Made by a program: the position numbers and the translations under genes. Shown here in pieces: positions 43,349-51,679 of a stretch of 64,000 bases of DNA. How positions within the stretch are numbered: the first letter of the stretch is position 1; every line of letters begins with the position of its first letter. The stretch is from CAYNKA01 sp964397655 (GTDB lineage Bacteria > Spirochaetota > Spirochaetia > DTKZ01): the NCBI GenBank assembly GCA_964397655.1, contig CAYNKA010000013.1:36302-100301 (forward strand), read 5' to 3'. The notes beneath the pieces are model-generated. The model was given only the letters and a program-made list of their open reading frames with translations, was not told where the DNA came from and searched no databases.

Positions 43349-44506
43349 ATGATGAACCGGAGGGACAGGGTGAACAGGATCCGCTCGATCGCGTTTGTCG
43401 CTCTCCTCGTCGGATTGAACGCAGTCCCCGAGACGATATCGGCACAGCAGACCGGGACGCCGGGCGGAATAGCCCCGACGAAATCGCTTTCCGACGCGCA
43501 AGCGATCAGAAGCGCGGTTTTGAAGCTGCCGTTCGGCTGCCGTCCCGTGACCAGGGGGGGGGCGCCTATGGCGTTCTTCCGCGACCTGGACGGAAACGGC
43601 CTCAAGGACATCCTGCTCCTCACGGTGATGACCCAATCCCAAGAAAAGAGTTCCTTCCTCTTCCTCTCCGACTTCCGGAGGCTCTTCGATTCGGAGCAGG
43701 AAGAATTCGATTTCAAGCTCCAGGTTTTCTTCCGCAGCGACCGGGACGTCGAGCTCGGAGCGAGCATCGACCTCGGCCGGAAACGGGGATGCGCCGCCTT
43801 CGAGGAGGTCCCCTATCTGGGCGCGACCGGCACGCCCTACGGGCTTTCGGTCCAGTTCCCGACCATAGAGGGAAGGGAACACGTCTGGATCCTCTTCTCC
43901 CGCAAGGACTCGCACGCGCTGTTCACCTTCAACGAGAAGACCGGCACGAAGGCATTCGTGCGGGACCTGGACAACGACGGAAGAACCGACCTGCTCGTAT
44001 TCGAGGACGTCTTCGAGGACAGTTCCGGACACGAGACCTACATAACCTGGTATCGCTGGGACGGCGCAACCTACAGGAAATTCCGGACCACGAACCTCGT
44101 GCGAAACCTGCGGACTTTTCTCCAGGCGAGCAAGGAACTCATCGTATCGGAAAAATGGAAACAGTTCCTCGAATTCGCCCTCCCGGCCTGGAAGCTTCCC
44201 GTACTGAAGGCCGAAGAGAGCCGAAAAGTACTCGTACGCCTCTTCCGTCCCGCGAATTTCGGGGATCGGATCACGGCTCCGGCGCCGCCGTTCGCCTTCG
44301 ACATCGACGGGCTCGCGAACAAGATCTCGGACATCGTTTTCCCCGAAGTGCTGGAAAATCCCTTTCCGCTCAGGAACGACGGCCTCGAGAATTTCACCCT
44401 CGCCGTACGCCTCGTGCTGCCCGGCGAACATCACTTCTTCACCGCGAAGATCGGACTCAACCCGAATCCCTTCGCGGAGAAAATGTTCTTCTACGTCCTG
44501 GAGTGA
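43349..44506 (+). CDS. Secreted protein with FG-GAP/VCBS-like motifs
   Basis: About 385 residues with a signal peptide (MMNRRDRVNRIRSIAF, hydrophobic core, cleavage near TISAQ). Two calcium-loop motifs typical of FG-GAP/VCBS repeats are present, DLDGNGLKDILLL and DLDNDGRTDLLVF. A third candidate is weak. The rest is unrecognised. It is divergent from lysC and ends 50 nt before murA. The start is ATG 43349 or the adjacent ATG 43352, with a weak AAGG upstream. Confidence 0.7.
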   Translation: MMNRRDRVNRIRSIAFVALLVGLNAVPETISAQQTGTPGGIAPTKSLSDAQAIRSAVLKLPFGCRPVTRGGAPMAFFRDLDGNGLKDILLLTVMTQSQEKSSFLFLSDFRRLFDSEQEEFDFKLQVFFRSDRDVELGASIDLGRKRGCAAFEEVPYLGATGTPYGLSVQFPTIEGREHVWILFSRKDSHALFTFNEKTGTKAFVRDLDNDGRTDLLVFEDVFEDSSGHETYITWYRWDGATYRKFRTTNLVRNLRTFLQASKELIVSEKWKQFLEFALPAWKLPVLKAEESRKVLVRLFRPANFGDRITAPAPPFAFDIDGLANKISDIVFPEVLENPFPLRNDGLENFTLAVRLVLPGEHHFFTAKIGLNPNPFAEKMFFYVLE

Positions 44507-44521
44507 CCCACCTCGCGGGCG

Positions 44522-44551
44522 TAGACATTTCCGAGCGACTGAGAGTAGAGT
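44522..44551 (+). promoter_or_regulatory. Possible promoter of murA, close to start codon
   Basis: TAGACA (44522-44527), 18 nt and TAGAGT (44546-44551), then 5 nt to ATG 44557. A leaderless or near-leaderless transcript would result. Confidence 0.4.
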
Positions 44552-44556
44552 TCCGT

Positions 44557-45834
44557 ATGGAAAAATACCGCATCGAGGGGAATTTCCCGATCAAGGGGAA
44601 AATCAGGGCGAGCGGAAACAAGAACGCGGCCCTTCCCTGCATCAGCGCCACTTTGCTCACCGACGAGACGGTGATCCTGAAGAACATTCCCGACATCGAA
44701 GACGTGCAGGTCATGCTGGAAATCCTCGTTTCGCTCGGCTCCGAGGTGAAACGGCTCTCGCGCAACTCCTACGAAATCAGGACCGCGGACATCAAGCGAA
44801 GCGACATTCCCCAGGATCTGGCGAAGAAAATCCGGGCCTCCCTGCTCTTCGCGGGCCCTCTCGTCGCGAGGACCGGCAAGGCGGTGCTTCCTCCTCCGGG
44901 AGGCGACGTCATCGGCCGGCGGAGGATGGATACGCATTTCCTCGCCCTCGCCGAGCTCGGCGTCCGCGTCGACCTCGACCATCAGTTCAAGCTCAGCGCG
45001 AACAAGCTCGTGGGACGGGAGATCTTCCTCGACGAGGCGTCGGTCACCGCCACGGAGAACGCCATCACCGCCGCGGTGCTCGCCGAGGGCCGCACCGTAA
45101 TCGAGAACGCCGCCTCGGAACCCCACGTTCAGGATCTCTGCAGAATGCTCAACTCGATGGGAGGGAGCATCTCCGGAATCGGCTCCAACATCCTCGTAAT
45201 CGACGGGGTGAAGAAACTCACCGGTACGGAATTCAAGATCGGAACCGACTACATGGAAGTCGGCTCCTTCATCGGCCTCGCCGCGGTGACGCGGGGTGAA
45301 CTCGAAATCGAGGAAGCGGCCCCCGAACACCTCAAGATGACCAAGATAGCCTTCGCCAAGCTCGGGATCCATTGGGAAGAGGACGGCCGCAACATCCGCA
45401 TTCCGTCGGGACAACTGCTCAAGGTCGTTCCGGACCTCGGAGGCCTCATTCCCAAGATAGACGACGCGCCCTGGCCCGGATTTCCGGCCGACCTCACGAG
45501 CATAGCGCTCGTGGTCGCCACCCAGGTGGAGGGAACGGTCCTCGTGTACGAGAAGATGTTCGAATCGCGCATGTTCTTCGTGGACAAGCTCATCGACATG
45601 GGAGCGAAGATCGTGCTCTGCGATCCCCACCGGGCCGTGGTGAGCGGCCCCTCCCGCCTCCACGGTTCGGTCATGACCTCGCCCGACGTCCGGGCGGGCA
45701 TGGCCATGGTCCTCGCGGCCCTCTGCGCCGAGGGGGAAAGCTGCATTCAGAACGTCTATCAGATCGAACGGGGATACGAAAACCTCACGGAAAGGCTGTC
45801 GGGAATCGGCGCGAAGATCACGCGCCTCGACTAG
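44557..45834 (+). CDS. murA: UDP-GlcNAc 1-carboxyvinyltransferase with Asp at the catalytic Cys position
   Basis: A 425-residue EPSP-synthase-fold enzyme making UDP-GlcNAc-enolpyruvate, the first committed step of peptidoglycan synthesis. It has SGNKNAALP, RASLLFAGPL, AEGRTVIENAA and MTSPDVRAGMAM. The active-site loop reads PPPGGDVIGRRRMDTH. Asp117 stands where most MurAs have Cys (GGCxIG). The same replacement occurs in Mycobacterium, Chlamydia and Borrelia and makes the enzyme insensitive to fosfomycin, so natural resistance is predicted. Length and all other motifs are normal. Confidence 0.93.
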   Translation: MEKYRIEGNFPIKGKIRASGNKNAALPCISATLLTDETVILKNIPDIEDVQVMLEILVSLGSEVKRLSRNSYEIRTADIKRSDIPQDLAKKIRASLLFAGPLVARTGKAVLPPPGGDVIGRRRMDTHFLALAELGVRVDLDHQFKLSANKLVGREIFLDEASVTATENAITAAVLAEGRTVIENAASEPHVQDLCRMLNSMGGSISGIGSNILVIDGVKKLTGTEFKIGTDYMEVGSFIGLAAVTRGELEIEEAAPEHLKMTKIAFAKLGIHWEEDGRNIRIPSGQLLKVVPDLGGLIPKIDDAPWPGFPADLTSIALVVATQVEGTVLVYEKMFESRMFFVDKLIDMGAKIVLCDPHRAVVSGPSRLHGSVMTSPDVRAGMAMVLAALCAEGESCIQNVYQIERGYENLTERLSGIGAKITRLD

Positions 45835-46594
45835 AAAAACTCCTCATGCAGTCGTCGTAGGCGTCCTTGATCCGCTTGAAGGCCTCTTCGGTCTCGCGGC
45901 GCTGAACGTCCGTCAAGGCTGCGCCTCCGTCGGGATGGAACTGCGAGGCGAGCACCCTGAACACCCGTTTCACCTCGTCCCGCGAGGAGTCGGGCTCCAG
46001 GCCGAGGACCTGCCAGGAGTCCGCGCAGGGACCGTCCGCGGATTCCGCCTCGTACTTGAGCCCCCACGACGAGGCTACGATGCCGAGGACGGCGTCGACC
46101 GGCCCCCGTACGGAGTCTCCCTTGCCTTTCGCGATCGAGACGAGGGTTTCGAGAAGCGTCGAAGGATCAACTCCTTCGGATCTCCTCAACAGGGCCTCGG
46201 CATGCTCCCTGAGGTTCGGAACTGCCTCTCCGTTTTCCAGGATCGTGAAAAGTTCGTGAAGACGCCGGAAATCGTCGACTTCGACGGGAAATGCCTTCCC
46301 GATCTCGTCCACGAGGGCGTTCGATTCCGCCTTGGGACTACGTCCCGCGGCGAGCTTCAGCGCCCCGGCGAGGCAGGCGAACATGTAGAGGCCTCTCCCC
46401 CTGTCGGCGAGAGGCGAGCCGTCGGGGAATTCGAGGAATCCCCTCAATTGCGCGCGTACCTTCGAGATATGGAGGAGCACGTCGAAAATGTGACCCACGA
46501 GAACGCCGAAGAACACTCCGAAAGGACCGGCGAGGAGACCGAATCCGCCGCCGATCACCTTGCCCTTCCAAGCCGAGAGTTTCTTCTTCTTCAT
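45818..46594 (-). CDS. TerB/DjlA-like protein with C-terminal J domain
   Basis: A 258-residue protein. The Gly-rich N-terminus (GGGFGLLAGPFGVFFGVLVGH) may insert in or touch the membrane. A TerB-like helical middle (about 35-180) and a DnaJ domain follow, with the HPD motif in ASQFHPDGGAALT. The layout matches DjlA-type co-chaperones that deliver clients to DnaK. ATG 46594 overlaps the stop of the upstream membrane protein gene. The 3' ends of this gene and murA overlap by 17 bases. Confidence 0.82.
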   Translation of the reverse strand: MKKKKLSAWKGKVIGGGFGLLAGPFGVFFGVLVGHIFDVLLHISKVRAQLRGFLEFPDGSPLADRGRGLYMFACLAGALKLAAGRSPKAESNALVDEIGKAFPVEVDDFRRLHELFTILENGEAVPNLREHAEALLRRSEGVDPSTLLETLVSIAKGKGDSVRGPVDAVLGIVASSWGLKYEAESADGPCADSWQVLGLEPDSSRDEVKRVFRVLASQFHPDGGAALTDVQRRETEEAFKRIKDAYDDCMRSFSSRGA

Positions 46595-48426
46595 CGATCG
46601 ACCTGGCCGGCGACGAAAATCAGGGACAAGGCGAGAAACACTCCCTGGGCGGCGAGAAATACCGCGAGAGCCGGATAGAATCCCCACATATCGAGCGAGA
46701 AGCCCGAGATCAGCCTCCACAGGTAATGATAGAGCTGGAAGAACAGGATCGAGAGGAACACCAGCACGGGAAGGAAAAGAAAACAGGCGAGAGGAGGCCT
46801 CGCGAGATATCTGCTCCTGAACCGCCAACCCATGCCCATGGCGAAGAAGGAGAGCACGATGAAGGCGAAGGGATAAAAGATCTGCTCGAAGAAGGCTCGG
46901 TACAGGGGAAGCCCGTCCAGGCCGAAGGAGCGAAAGAGGGGCGCCATGGAGAGGAGCGTCCAGACATGAACGCGGCCGAGATCCTCCTCGCCCAGCGATA
47001 GCAGCCTGAGTTCCTCCGGAGCCGGACCGATCGGGATTTCGTAGGGAGACTTTTCCGGCGGCCTCCCCGCGAGGTAGGTCGGGATCATCTCCTCGCCGCC
47101 GTCACGATGCAGGCAACGCATGACCAGCGTGCGGTCGATGAATTTCCCGTACGGGGCCTTGAAATGATAACGGACCTTGCCGTCCTCCTCCAAGGCAACG
47201 CCTTCGATGTCCACCGCGTAGTAGGTCATGCCGTACGTCGGGGCGTCGTCCGCTTCCGAACCGAAAAGATGGGTGATCTTGTACCAGAGACCCGAGTCGT
47301 ATTCGTCCCTTCGCCGTGCCGATTCGACCGGCTTCGTCGATTTCTGCACGCCGTAGGTCTGGATCATGCGCTTGAAGTGGAGAAATTCCCGTCCTCCCTC
47401 GAGCTTCCGGTTGAGAAACATGACCTGGTCGAATATCGGCAGATCCGAAACCAGCGAAATCTCGTCGAGAAAGAACGATTCCTTCACGAGCCCCTCGTAG
47501 GCGGCGGCGAGATAGCTCCTCACGTCCGTATCCGTCGGATTCTCCTCGTTCAGCCTCTTCAGATGCCGGTAGGCGGCCACGAACTCTCCCCGGGAAAGCA
47601 TGTCGTATCCTTCGCGTTTCATCCGGAAAAATTCGATCTTTTCGCGCTCTTCCTTCGAAAGCGGCATTCGGGAGATCTTGTCCCTGCTCATGGAGATGAT
47701 CCGCTTCGGCTCGGAACGGGTATCGTCGAACTGCAGAGCGAGACCTGCGTAGTATTCCGCCGAGATGTAGTCCTCCTTCTCGTAACGGTCCCACGCCCTC
47801 GAAATCATGTCCTGGATCGAGAGGTTCTCCACGCGAATCGGTCGGGCTTGTTCCCCCCTTTCCGACGGTTCGCGAGCCGCTTTCGCCGCCTTCTTGAGGC
47901 TCAGGACCTTTTCGAGGCTCCTTTTCGTCTCCGAATCCTCCCGATAGATGGAAAGGTAGAATTCGAGATAGTATTTCGCCTCGTCGTACTTCTGCAGGTC
48001 CATGGCCGCCTTCGCGCGGTTTTTCACGTCTTCCGCCACGGAAGCCTTCATGACCACGTCCTTGCCGGCGGCGAGTTCCTTCGGCAGGAATCCTTCGAGA
48101 AGAAATGTATAGAGCGCGGCGCTGACCAGAAAAAGCACGAGCGAGCGTTTCACCAGCCCCAGAAAGGACGCTTTGATATCGGAGCCTTCCGCCCGCAATT
48201 CCACGGGATTGAAAAAGAGGGAATAGACGAAGAGGACTGCGGAAACGTGGATCGGGATGAGCGTTCTGAGAAAAAGCGACGCCGTGTTCGCGAAGATCCA
48301 TTCTATCCTGAAGCCCTGATGGCCGAAACTCGGCACGACGAAATAGGAATACGCCGCGCATACCGCCGTTCCCAGCGCGTAGAAGACAAGCATCGTCACG
48401 AGGACGTTCTTCGTACCCTTAGTCAT
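46591..48426 (-). CDS. Membrane protein with TPR-like middle region
   Basis: A 611-residue protein. It has three N-terminal membrane helices (about 8-30, 50-70 and 92-112) and a long soluble part (120-490) with TPR-like helices (AKYYLEFYLSIYREDSET, SAEYYAGLALQFDD). Three or four C-terminal helices follow (from about 505). I do not recognise a family; the shape recalls spirochaetal envelope proteins that work with the adjacent LptF-like gene. Its start overlaps the end of the next gene upstream by 8 nt, so they form an operon with the J-domain gene. Confidence 0.7.
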   Translation of the reverse strand: MTKGTKNVLVTMLVFYALGTAVCAAYSYFVVPSFGHQGFRIEWIFANTASLFLRTLIPIHVSAVLFVYSLFFNPVELRAEGSDIKASFLGLVKRSLVLFLVSAALYTFLLEGFLPKELAAGKDVVMKASVAEDVKNRAKAAMDLQKYDEAKYYLEFYLSIYREDSETKRSLEKVLSLKKAAKAAREPSERGEQARPIRVENLSIQDMISRAWDRYEKEDYISAEYYAGLALQFDDTRSEPKRIISMSRDKISRMPLSKEEREKIEFFRMKREGYDMLSRGEFVAAYRHLKRLNEENPTDTDVRSYLAAAYEGLVKESFFLDEISLVSDLPIFDQVMFLNRKLEGGREFLHFKRMIQTYGVQKSTKPVESARRRDEYDSGLWYKITHLFGSEADDAPTYGMTYYAVDIEGVALEEDGKVRYHFKAPYGKFIDRTLVMRCLHRDGGEEMIPTYLAGRPPEKSPYEIPIGPAPEELRLLSLGEEDLGRVHVWTLLSMAPLFRSFGLDGLPLYRAFFEQIFYPFAFIVLSFFAMGMGWRFRSRYLARPPLACFLFLPVLVFLSILFFQLYHYLWRLISGFSLDMWGFYPALAVFLAAQGVFLALSLIFVAGQVDR

Positions 48427-49363
48427 AATCGAGGTCCCGTTTCCAGTCCGCGAGCGGTTTCATCAATAGGCAGATGAAAAAAAGGATGATTCCCGAAATC
48501 CCCAGAACGGCGAGAGGGATGTCGGCCAAAAGAGGTCCCGGCTGAAGGATTTTTGCCGCCTCGGGAAGAAAATCCTTTCCCAGGAAACGAACGAAGAAGA
48601 CGGCCGCTCGAAAGGTTCCGAGCGCCATGAAGAGGTTGAAAAGCGGCCATCGGGTCAGCCTCACCAGCGTCCAAAGCGAAAGCAGAAAGAACGAAACGAC
48701 GCAAATCCGGATCGCCGATTTCCAATCGAAGAGAGATCGGGGCGTGAGGAATGCCGCGAGATGGGAGATGTCCGCGAACACCGACCGCAGAAAGAAGGGA
48801 GGATTCACCGCCGAGGGCCGGCCCGGCTTTATTTCCTCTCCCGTGTCGAGGAGCCGGACAGACATCGTTTCAGGTTTGTAGACCGCTTCCGGGTGCAGTC
48901 GGAATTCCTCACGGCCGACGCCGTAGGTCAGTACGTTCCTCAGAATCGCTCCGTCCAGCGCCCCGACCCACAGGTAGGCGCTCCCGGACTTCTTGATGAT
49001 TCCCTGCGAAACGGGCACCGCCCGGGGTTCGGGAAATTCCTTCACCCCGGCGGCCGCGTTACCGAGGCCGAGAAGCCCGAAAAAACCCGACACCACGACC
49101 ATGAGCAGAAGGATCGCGAAGGACAGGGGTTTGATGCCGGGCCTTCGCACGAGACGAAAGAGCGCGGAGAACACCGCGAACAGAAGCCCGGAGACGAAAA
49201 CGGCCCCTCCGTTCCTGACCGTCCAGGACAGGACAAGCGGCTTATCGAGCGCGACGAAGGAATGTTCGAGCGATGCGGCGATCAGCATGACGCCCGACAG
49301 AACGGCGACGCAGAGCGCCATGGTCAGGAGAAATCGGGGGAGCAGCAGCAGCGTATCCTTCAC
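48419..49363 (-). CDS. Membrane protein, unknown function
   Basis: About 314 residues with six predicted membrane helices: two N-terminal (LLLPRFLLTMALC; GGAVFVSGLLFAVFSA), one near 80, and three C-terminal. A soluble loop (residues 100-195) separates the two halves. This 3 + loop + 3 plan is like LptF/LptG permeases of lipopolysaccharide export, but the sequence match is too weak to claim. GTG 49363 is preferred over TTG 49399 because the latter coincides with a -35 box. Confidence 0.65.
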   Translation of the reverse strand: MKDTLLLLPRFLLTMALCVAVLSGVMLIAASLEHSFVALDKPLVLSWTVRNGGAVFVSGLLFAVFSALFRLVRRPGIKPLSFAILLLMVVVSGFFGLLGLGNAAAGVKEFPEPRAVPVSQGIIKKSGSAYLWVGALDGAILRNVLTYGVGREEFRLHPEAVYKPETMSVRLLDTGEEIKPGRPSAVNPPFFLRSVFADISHLAAFLTPRSLFDWKSAIRICVVSFFLLSLWTLVRLTRWPLFNLFMALGTFRAAVFFVRFLGKDFLPEAAKILQPGPLLADIPLAVLGISGIILFFICLLMKPLADWKRDLDYD

Positions 49364-49370
49364 GACGTAA

Positions 49371-49399
49371 ATCGTAGCATGAGGAGGTAAGTATTTCAA
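49371..49399 (-). promoter_or_regulatory. Sigma70-type promoter, predicted leaderless start
   Basis: On the minus strand, TTGAAA (49399-49394), exactly 17 nt, then TACGAT (49376-49371). GTG 49363 follows after 7 nt. There is no Shine-Dalgarno sequence. Confidence 0.6.
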
Positions 49400-49458
49400 C
49401 TCAAGTATTTACCCGAACGGAGGCGAACCGTCCCACTTCATCCCAACGCATATACAGG

Positions 49459-49467
49459 TTATGCACA
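49459..49467 (+). promoter_or_regulatory. DnaA box TTATGCACA
   Basis: An exact match to the TTATNCACA consensus, followed by a second partial repeat (aggTTATtctc). Confidence 0.5.
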
Positions 49468-49580
49468 GGTTATTCTCATTCATGCCGCTGAATCGATCCA
49501 AAATGGAAAGTGAAAAAATAGGGATTCCCCGAGCCGAAAGCGGAAACGAGGGAGAAATTCGACATCATCTCTTTTCAATG

Positions 49581-49603
49581 CAAAGAGATACGATATCTCT
49601 TTG
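49581..49603. repeat. 10-bp palindrome with 3-nt loop
   Basis: CAAAGAGATA, CGA, TATCTCTTTG. With no U-run and a 23-bp span it looks more like a dimeric regulator's operator than a terminator. It lies downstream of the winged-helix regulator gene (which ends at 49698). Confidence 0.5.
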
Positions 49604-49682
49604 AGGCGTAAGAAGAAAGCATCCGATGAACCTAACAGCCAGCGGAGAAAAGAATTAGCTCATCTTACCGGTTCAGCTTTGT

Positions 49683-49691
49683 TTATCCACA
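49683..49691 (+). promoter_or_regulatory. DnaA box TTATCCACA
   Basis: A perfect strong DnaA box, followed by a related TGTTCACAA. It lies 7 bp beyond the 3' end of the regulator gene. Confidence 0.55.
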
Positions 49692-49697
49692 GGATGT

Positions 49698-50396
49698 TCA
49701 CAAACTCAGTCCGTATCCACGGTTCCTGAACGATCGAATGGGATTCCAGCTTCCGGGGAGCACTTCATGGGAGAGTCCGCAAAGCCGGAGCTTCCTTCGG
49801 AGGGAGGAGACGTGGACGTCCACTACCCGGGAATCCTTCTTCAGGTCGAACCTCCCGATGCAGCGGTAAAGAAAATCCCTGGGAATAGGCGTCTCCGGAT
49901 TCCGCGCAAGGGCCCGCAGGATGAGGAATTCCTCGTGCGAAATCGCCAGCGTCACCCTTCCCGAGGAAACGGCGAACGACGTGAACGAGACTCTGCCCCA
50001 GGCGTAATCGATGAAACACCGGTTGGTCCATCTGGAAACCCGGCAAAACAGTTCTTCGGTATCCCAGGGTTCCACGAGATAGTCGACGCAGCCGCACAGA
50101 AAGGCGAGATCCATGTCCGTGACGTCTCCGAAACAAAGATCGAAGGCGCCCTGCCTCAGGGATCGTCCCTCGACTCCTCTGCCGCTCTCCCTCCAGACTC
50201 GCCCGAGGAATTTGGCGGGAAAGACTCGGACGTCATAGGAATCGAGATCATCGGGAAGTTCGTCGAGAAACGAGAAGGAAAGATGAGGATAGCGCATCTC
50301 TCCCATAGTCTTGATTTTTTCCGTCCGAGGGACTTCGTCCGAAACGAATAATACCGTGGATCGTTGAGTTTTTATAATTCCCTTCATGCGGATCAT
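49698..50396 (-). CDS. OmpR-type winged-helix regulator with a degenerate receiver domain
   Basis: A 232-residue protein. The C-terminal ~95 residues (from SFAVSSGRVTLAISHEEFLIL) form a winged-helix DNA-binding domain with VVDVHVSSLRRKL and the wing NRGYGLSL. The N-terminal 125 residues have the size and strand order of a receiver domain but lack the DD pair and the phospho-Asp. PWDTEELFCRV keeps the last helix, so it is probably a phosphorylation-independent regulator. The start is either ATG 50396 or ATG 50387; neither has a good ribosome binding site. Confidence 0.78.
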   Translation of the reverse strand: MIRMKGIIKTQRSTVLFVSDEVPRTEKIKTMGEMRYPHLSFSFLDELPDDLDSYDVRVFPAKFLGRVWRESGRGVEGRSLRQGAFDLCFGDVTDMDLAFLCGCVDYLVEPWDTEELFCRVSRWTNRCFIDYAWGRVSFTSFAVSSGRVTLAISHEEFLILRALARNPETPIPRDFLYRCIGRFDLKKDSRVVDVHVSSLRRKLRLCGLSHEVLPGSWNPIRSFRNRGYGLSL

Positions 50397-50428
50397 TGCG
50401 AAGGGGTTCCGAAAAATCGAGCTTTCCG

Positions 50429-50980
50429 CTAGCCGAGGAAAACCTGTCCGGTATTGTCTATCGCCAGGATAGTCTTACACTCGGAACAACGGAACCTGCC
50501 GGGCTTGGTCGCCTTCAGTTTCTTCGAGCATATGGGGCATTTGAAGATCTTCGGGAAAAGATCCGACTCCACCTTCGTCGTCCCTTTCGAGAAGAATTCG
50601 ATCGCTTCGTCGAGATTATCCTTAATGTTGAAAAACTGCGAGAAACCTAGAAGCTGGAAAACCTCGTACACTTTCGGTTGGATCTCGAGAAGCACCAAAT
50701 CGCCCCCGCGGGGCTTCACCGCCTTCAAGAACGCGGTAAAAGAGCCGATTCCGGTACTGGAAACGTAGTTGAGGCCGCCGCAGTGAAAAACGAGACGAGT
50801 GAACCCGGCTTCCACCGCACGGTTGACGCGCTTCTGGAAAAAATTGCTGTTGTATGTATCGATATACCCGGTCAAATATAGGATCAAGCACCCGTCCGCG
50901 GAATCGACTTTCTGAAGCCGTATTTTCAGGCTTTCGTCTTTTTCCTCGTCAAATCCGGGTACAATGTCGTTGTTCGTCAT
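50429..50980 (-). CDS. STAS-domain anti-sigma-factor antagonist with zinc ribbon
   Basis: A 183-residue protein. Residues 25-125 are a STAS domain with the phospho-acceptor Ser in LNYVSSTGIGSF and the TGYIDTYNS loop. Residues 145-175 carry two Cys pairs, FKCPICSK and FRCSECKT, a zinc ribbon. STAS proteins switch partner anti-sigma factors or kinases and are reset by PP2C phosphatases such as the one at 28247. The role of the ribbon is unknown. GGGGAG precedes ATG 50980. Confidence 0.88.
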   Translation of the reverse strand: MTNNDIVPGFDEEKDESLKIRLQKVDSADGCLILYLTGYIDTYNSNFFQKRVNRAVEAGFTRLVFHCGGLNYVSSTGIGSFTAFLKAVKPRGGDLVLLEIQPKVYEVFQLLGFSQFFNIKDNLDEAIEFFSKGTTKVESDLFPKIFKCPICSKKLKATKPGRFRCSECKTILAIDNTGQVFLG

Positions 50981-51040
50981 AGCTCCCCTTCAAGTCACCG
51001 ACTTTTTAATTGAATCATCGGGATCACTCGATATACCCTT

Positions 51041-51069
51041 ATATTATTCGCCAAGTACATATTTGTCAA
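51041..51069 (-). promoter_or_regulatory. Consensus sigma70 promoter of the STAS gene
   Basis: On the minus strand, TTGACA (51069-51064), exactly 17 nt and TAATAT (51046-51041). A leader of about 55 nt precedes ATG 50980. Confidence 0.8.
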
Positions 51070-51144
51070 ATATATCGGCAGATATTAGTCAATATCTAAA
51101 CTAAGATCAATATTCTCAATTACCGATATTTACACTATGAATCC

Positions 51145-51173
51145 TTGACCACGGCCGAGGTATCCACCATAAT
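51145..51173 (+). promoter_or_regulatory. Sigma70 promoter of the small secreted protein gene
   Basis: TTGACC (51145-51150), 17 nt and CATAAT (51168-51173), then GGAGAAG 3 nt before ATG 51189. Confidence 0.7.
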
Positions 51174-51188
51174 AATGGCGGAGAAGTC

Positions 51189-51671
51189 ATGAAAAAGGCA
51201 TCGCTCGTATTTCTTATCGCGGCCCTTTTCGCAGGAACGCTCGGTGCGTTCGAGCGTCCGGATTTCGATAAAATCGTCGATTTCTCCCTTACGTTGAAAG
51301 ACATCGTCTCGCTGGTGAAAAAACCGGACTTCAATCCCGAAAAATACGGCAAAATCCTCATTTTCGACGGTTCTGTCTCGACCATCACCTTGGTGGAGAA
51401 GAATCCCGCCTCCTTTTCGGCGGAACTCGTCGTGGTCAACGGGGAATGGAAGGGAACCGAGGACGTTTCCCTCTTCCAATCCTTCGTTTATGCGGAAGGC
51501 CCAGAATTCGCGAAACGGCTACCCGAACGGCGTCCCAAGGAACCCGGCCCCGGGCTCATAAGCCAGAACGATCACGTTCTCGTGGTCGGGCGCATAGCCG
51601 ACGTGTACGTCGACGAAAAGGGAAATCGTTTCCCGGTCATAGTCGCCTACTACATCCGCGTCATGCAATAA
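51189..51671 (+). CDS. Small secreted protein, unknown function
   Basis: A 160-residue protein with a signal peptide (MKKASLVFLIAALFAGTLG, cleavage near GAF). The mature part is a mixed alpha/beta domain with ILIFDGSVSTITLVEK, VNGEWKGTEDVSLF, NDHVLVVGRIADVYVDEKGN and a basic end. The strand-rich plan hints at an OB-like fold, but no family is recognised. It has its own promoter and converges with the NtrC-like gene. Confidence 0.7.
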   Translation: MKKASLVFLIAALFAGTLGAFERPDFDKIVDFSLTLKDIVSLVKKPDFNPEKYGKILIFDGSVSTITLVEKNPASFSAELVVVNGEWKGTEDVSLFQSFVYAEGPEFAKRLPERRPKEPGPGLISQNDHVLVVGRIADVYVDEKGNRFPVIVAYYIRVMQ

Positions 51672-51679
51672 ACGTCCCC

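Larger units (their letters stand above)
49400..49697. other. AT-rich intergenic region with two DnaA boxes
   Basis: About 300 bases without a gene, more AT-rich than the flanks. It holds TTATGCACA (49459-49467), a 10-bp palindrome (49581-49603) and TTATCCACA (49683-49691). I see no coding frame or RNA gene. Confidence 0.7.

Noticed and set aside
49400..49697. Calling this region oriC
   Set aside because: Two DnaA boxes alone are weak evidence, and the usual neighbours (dnaA, dnaN, rpmH, gyrB) are absent.
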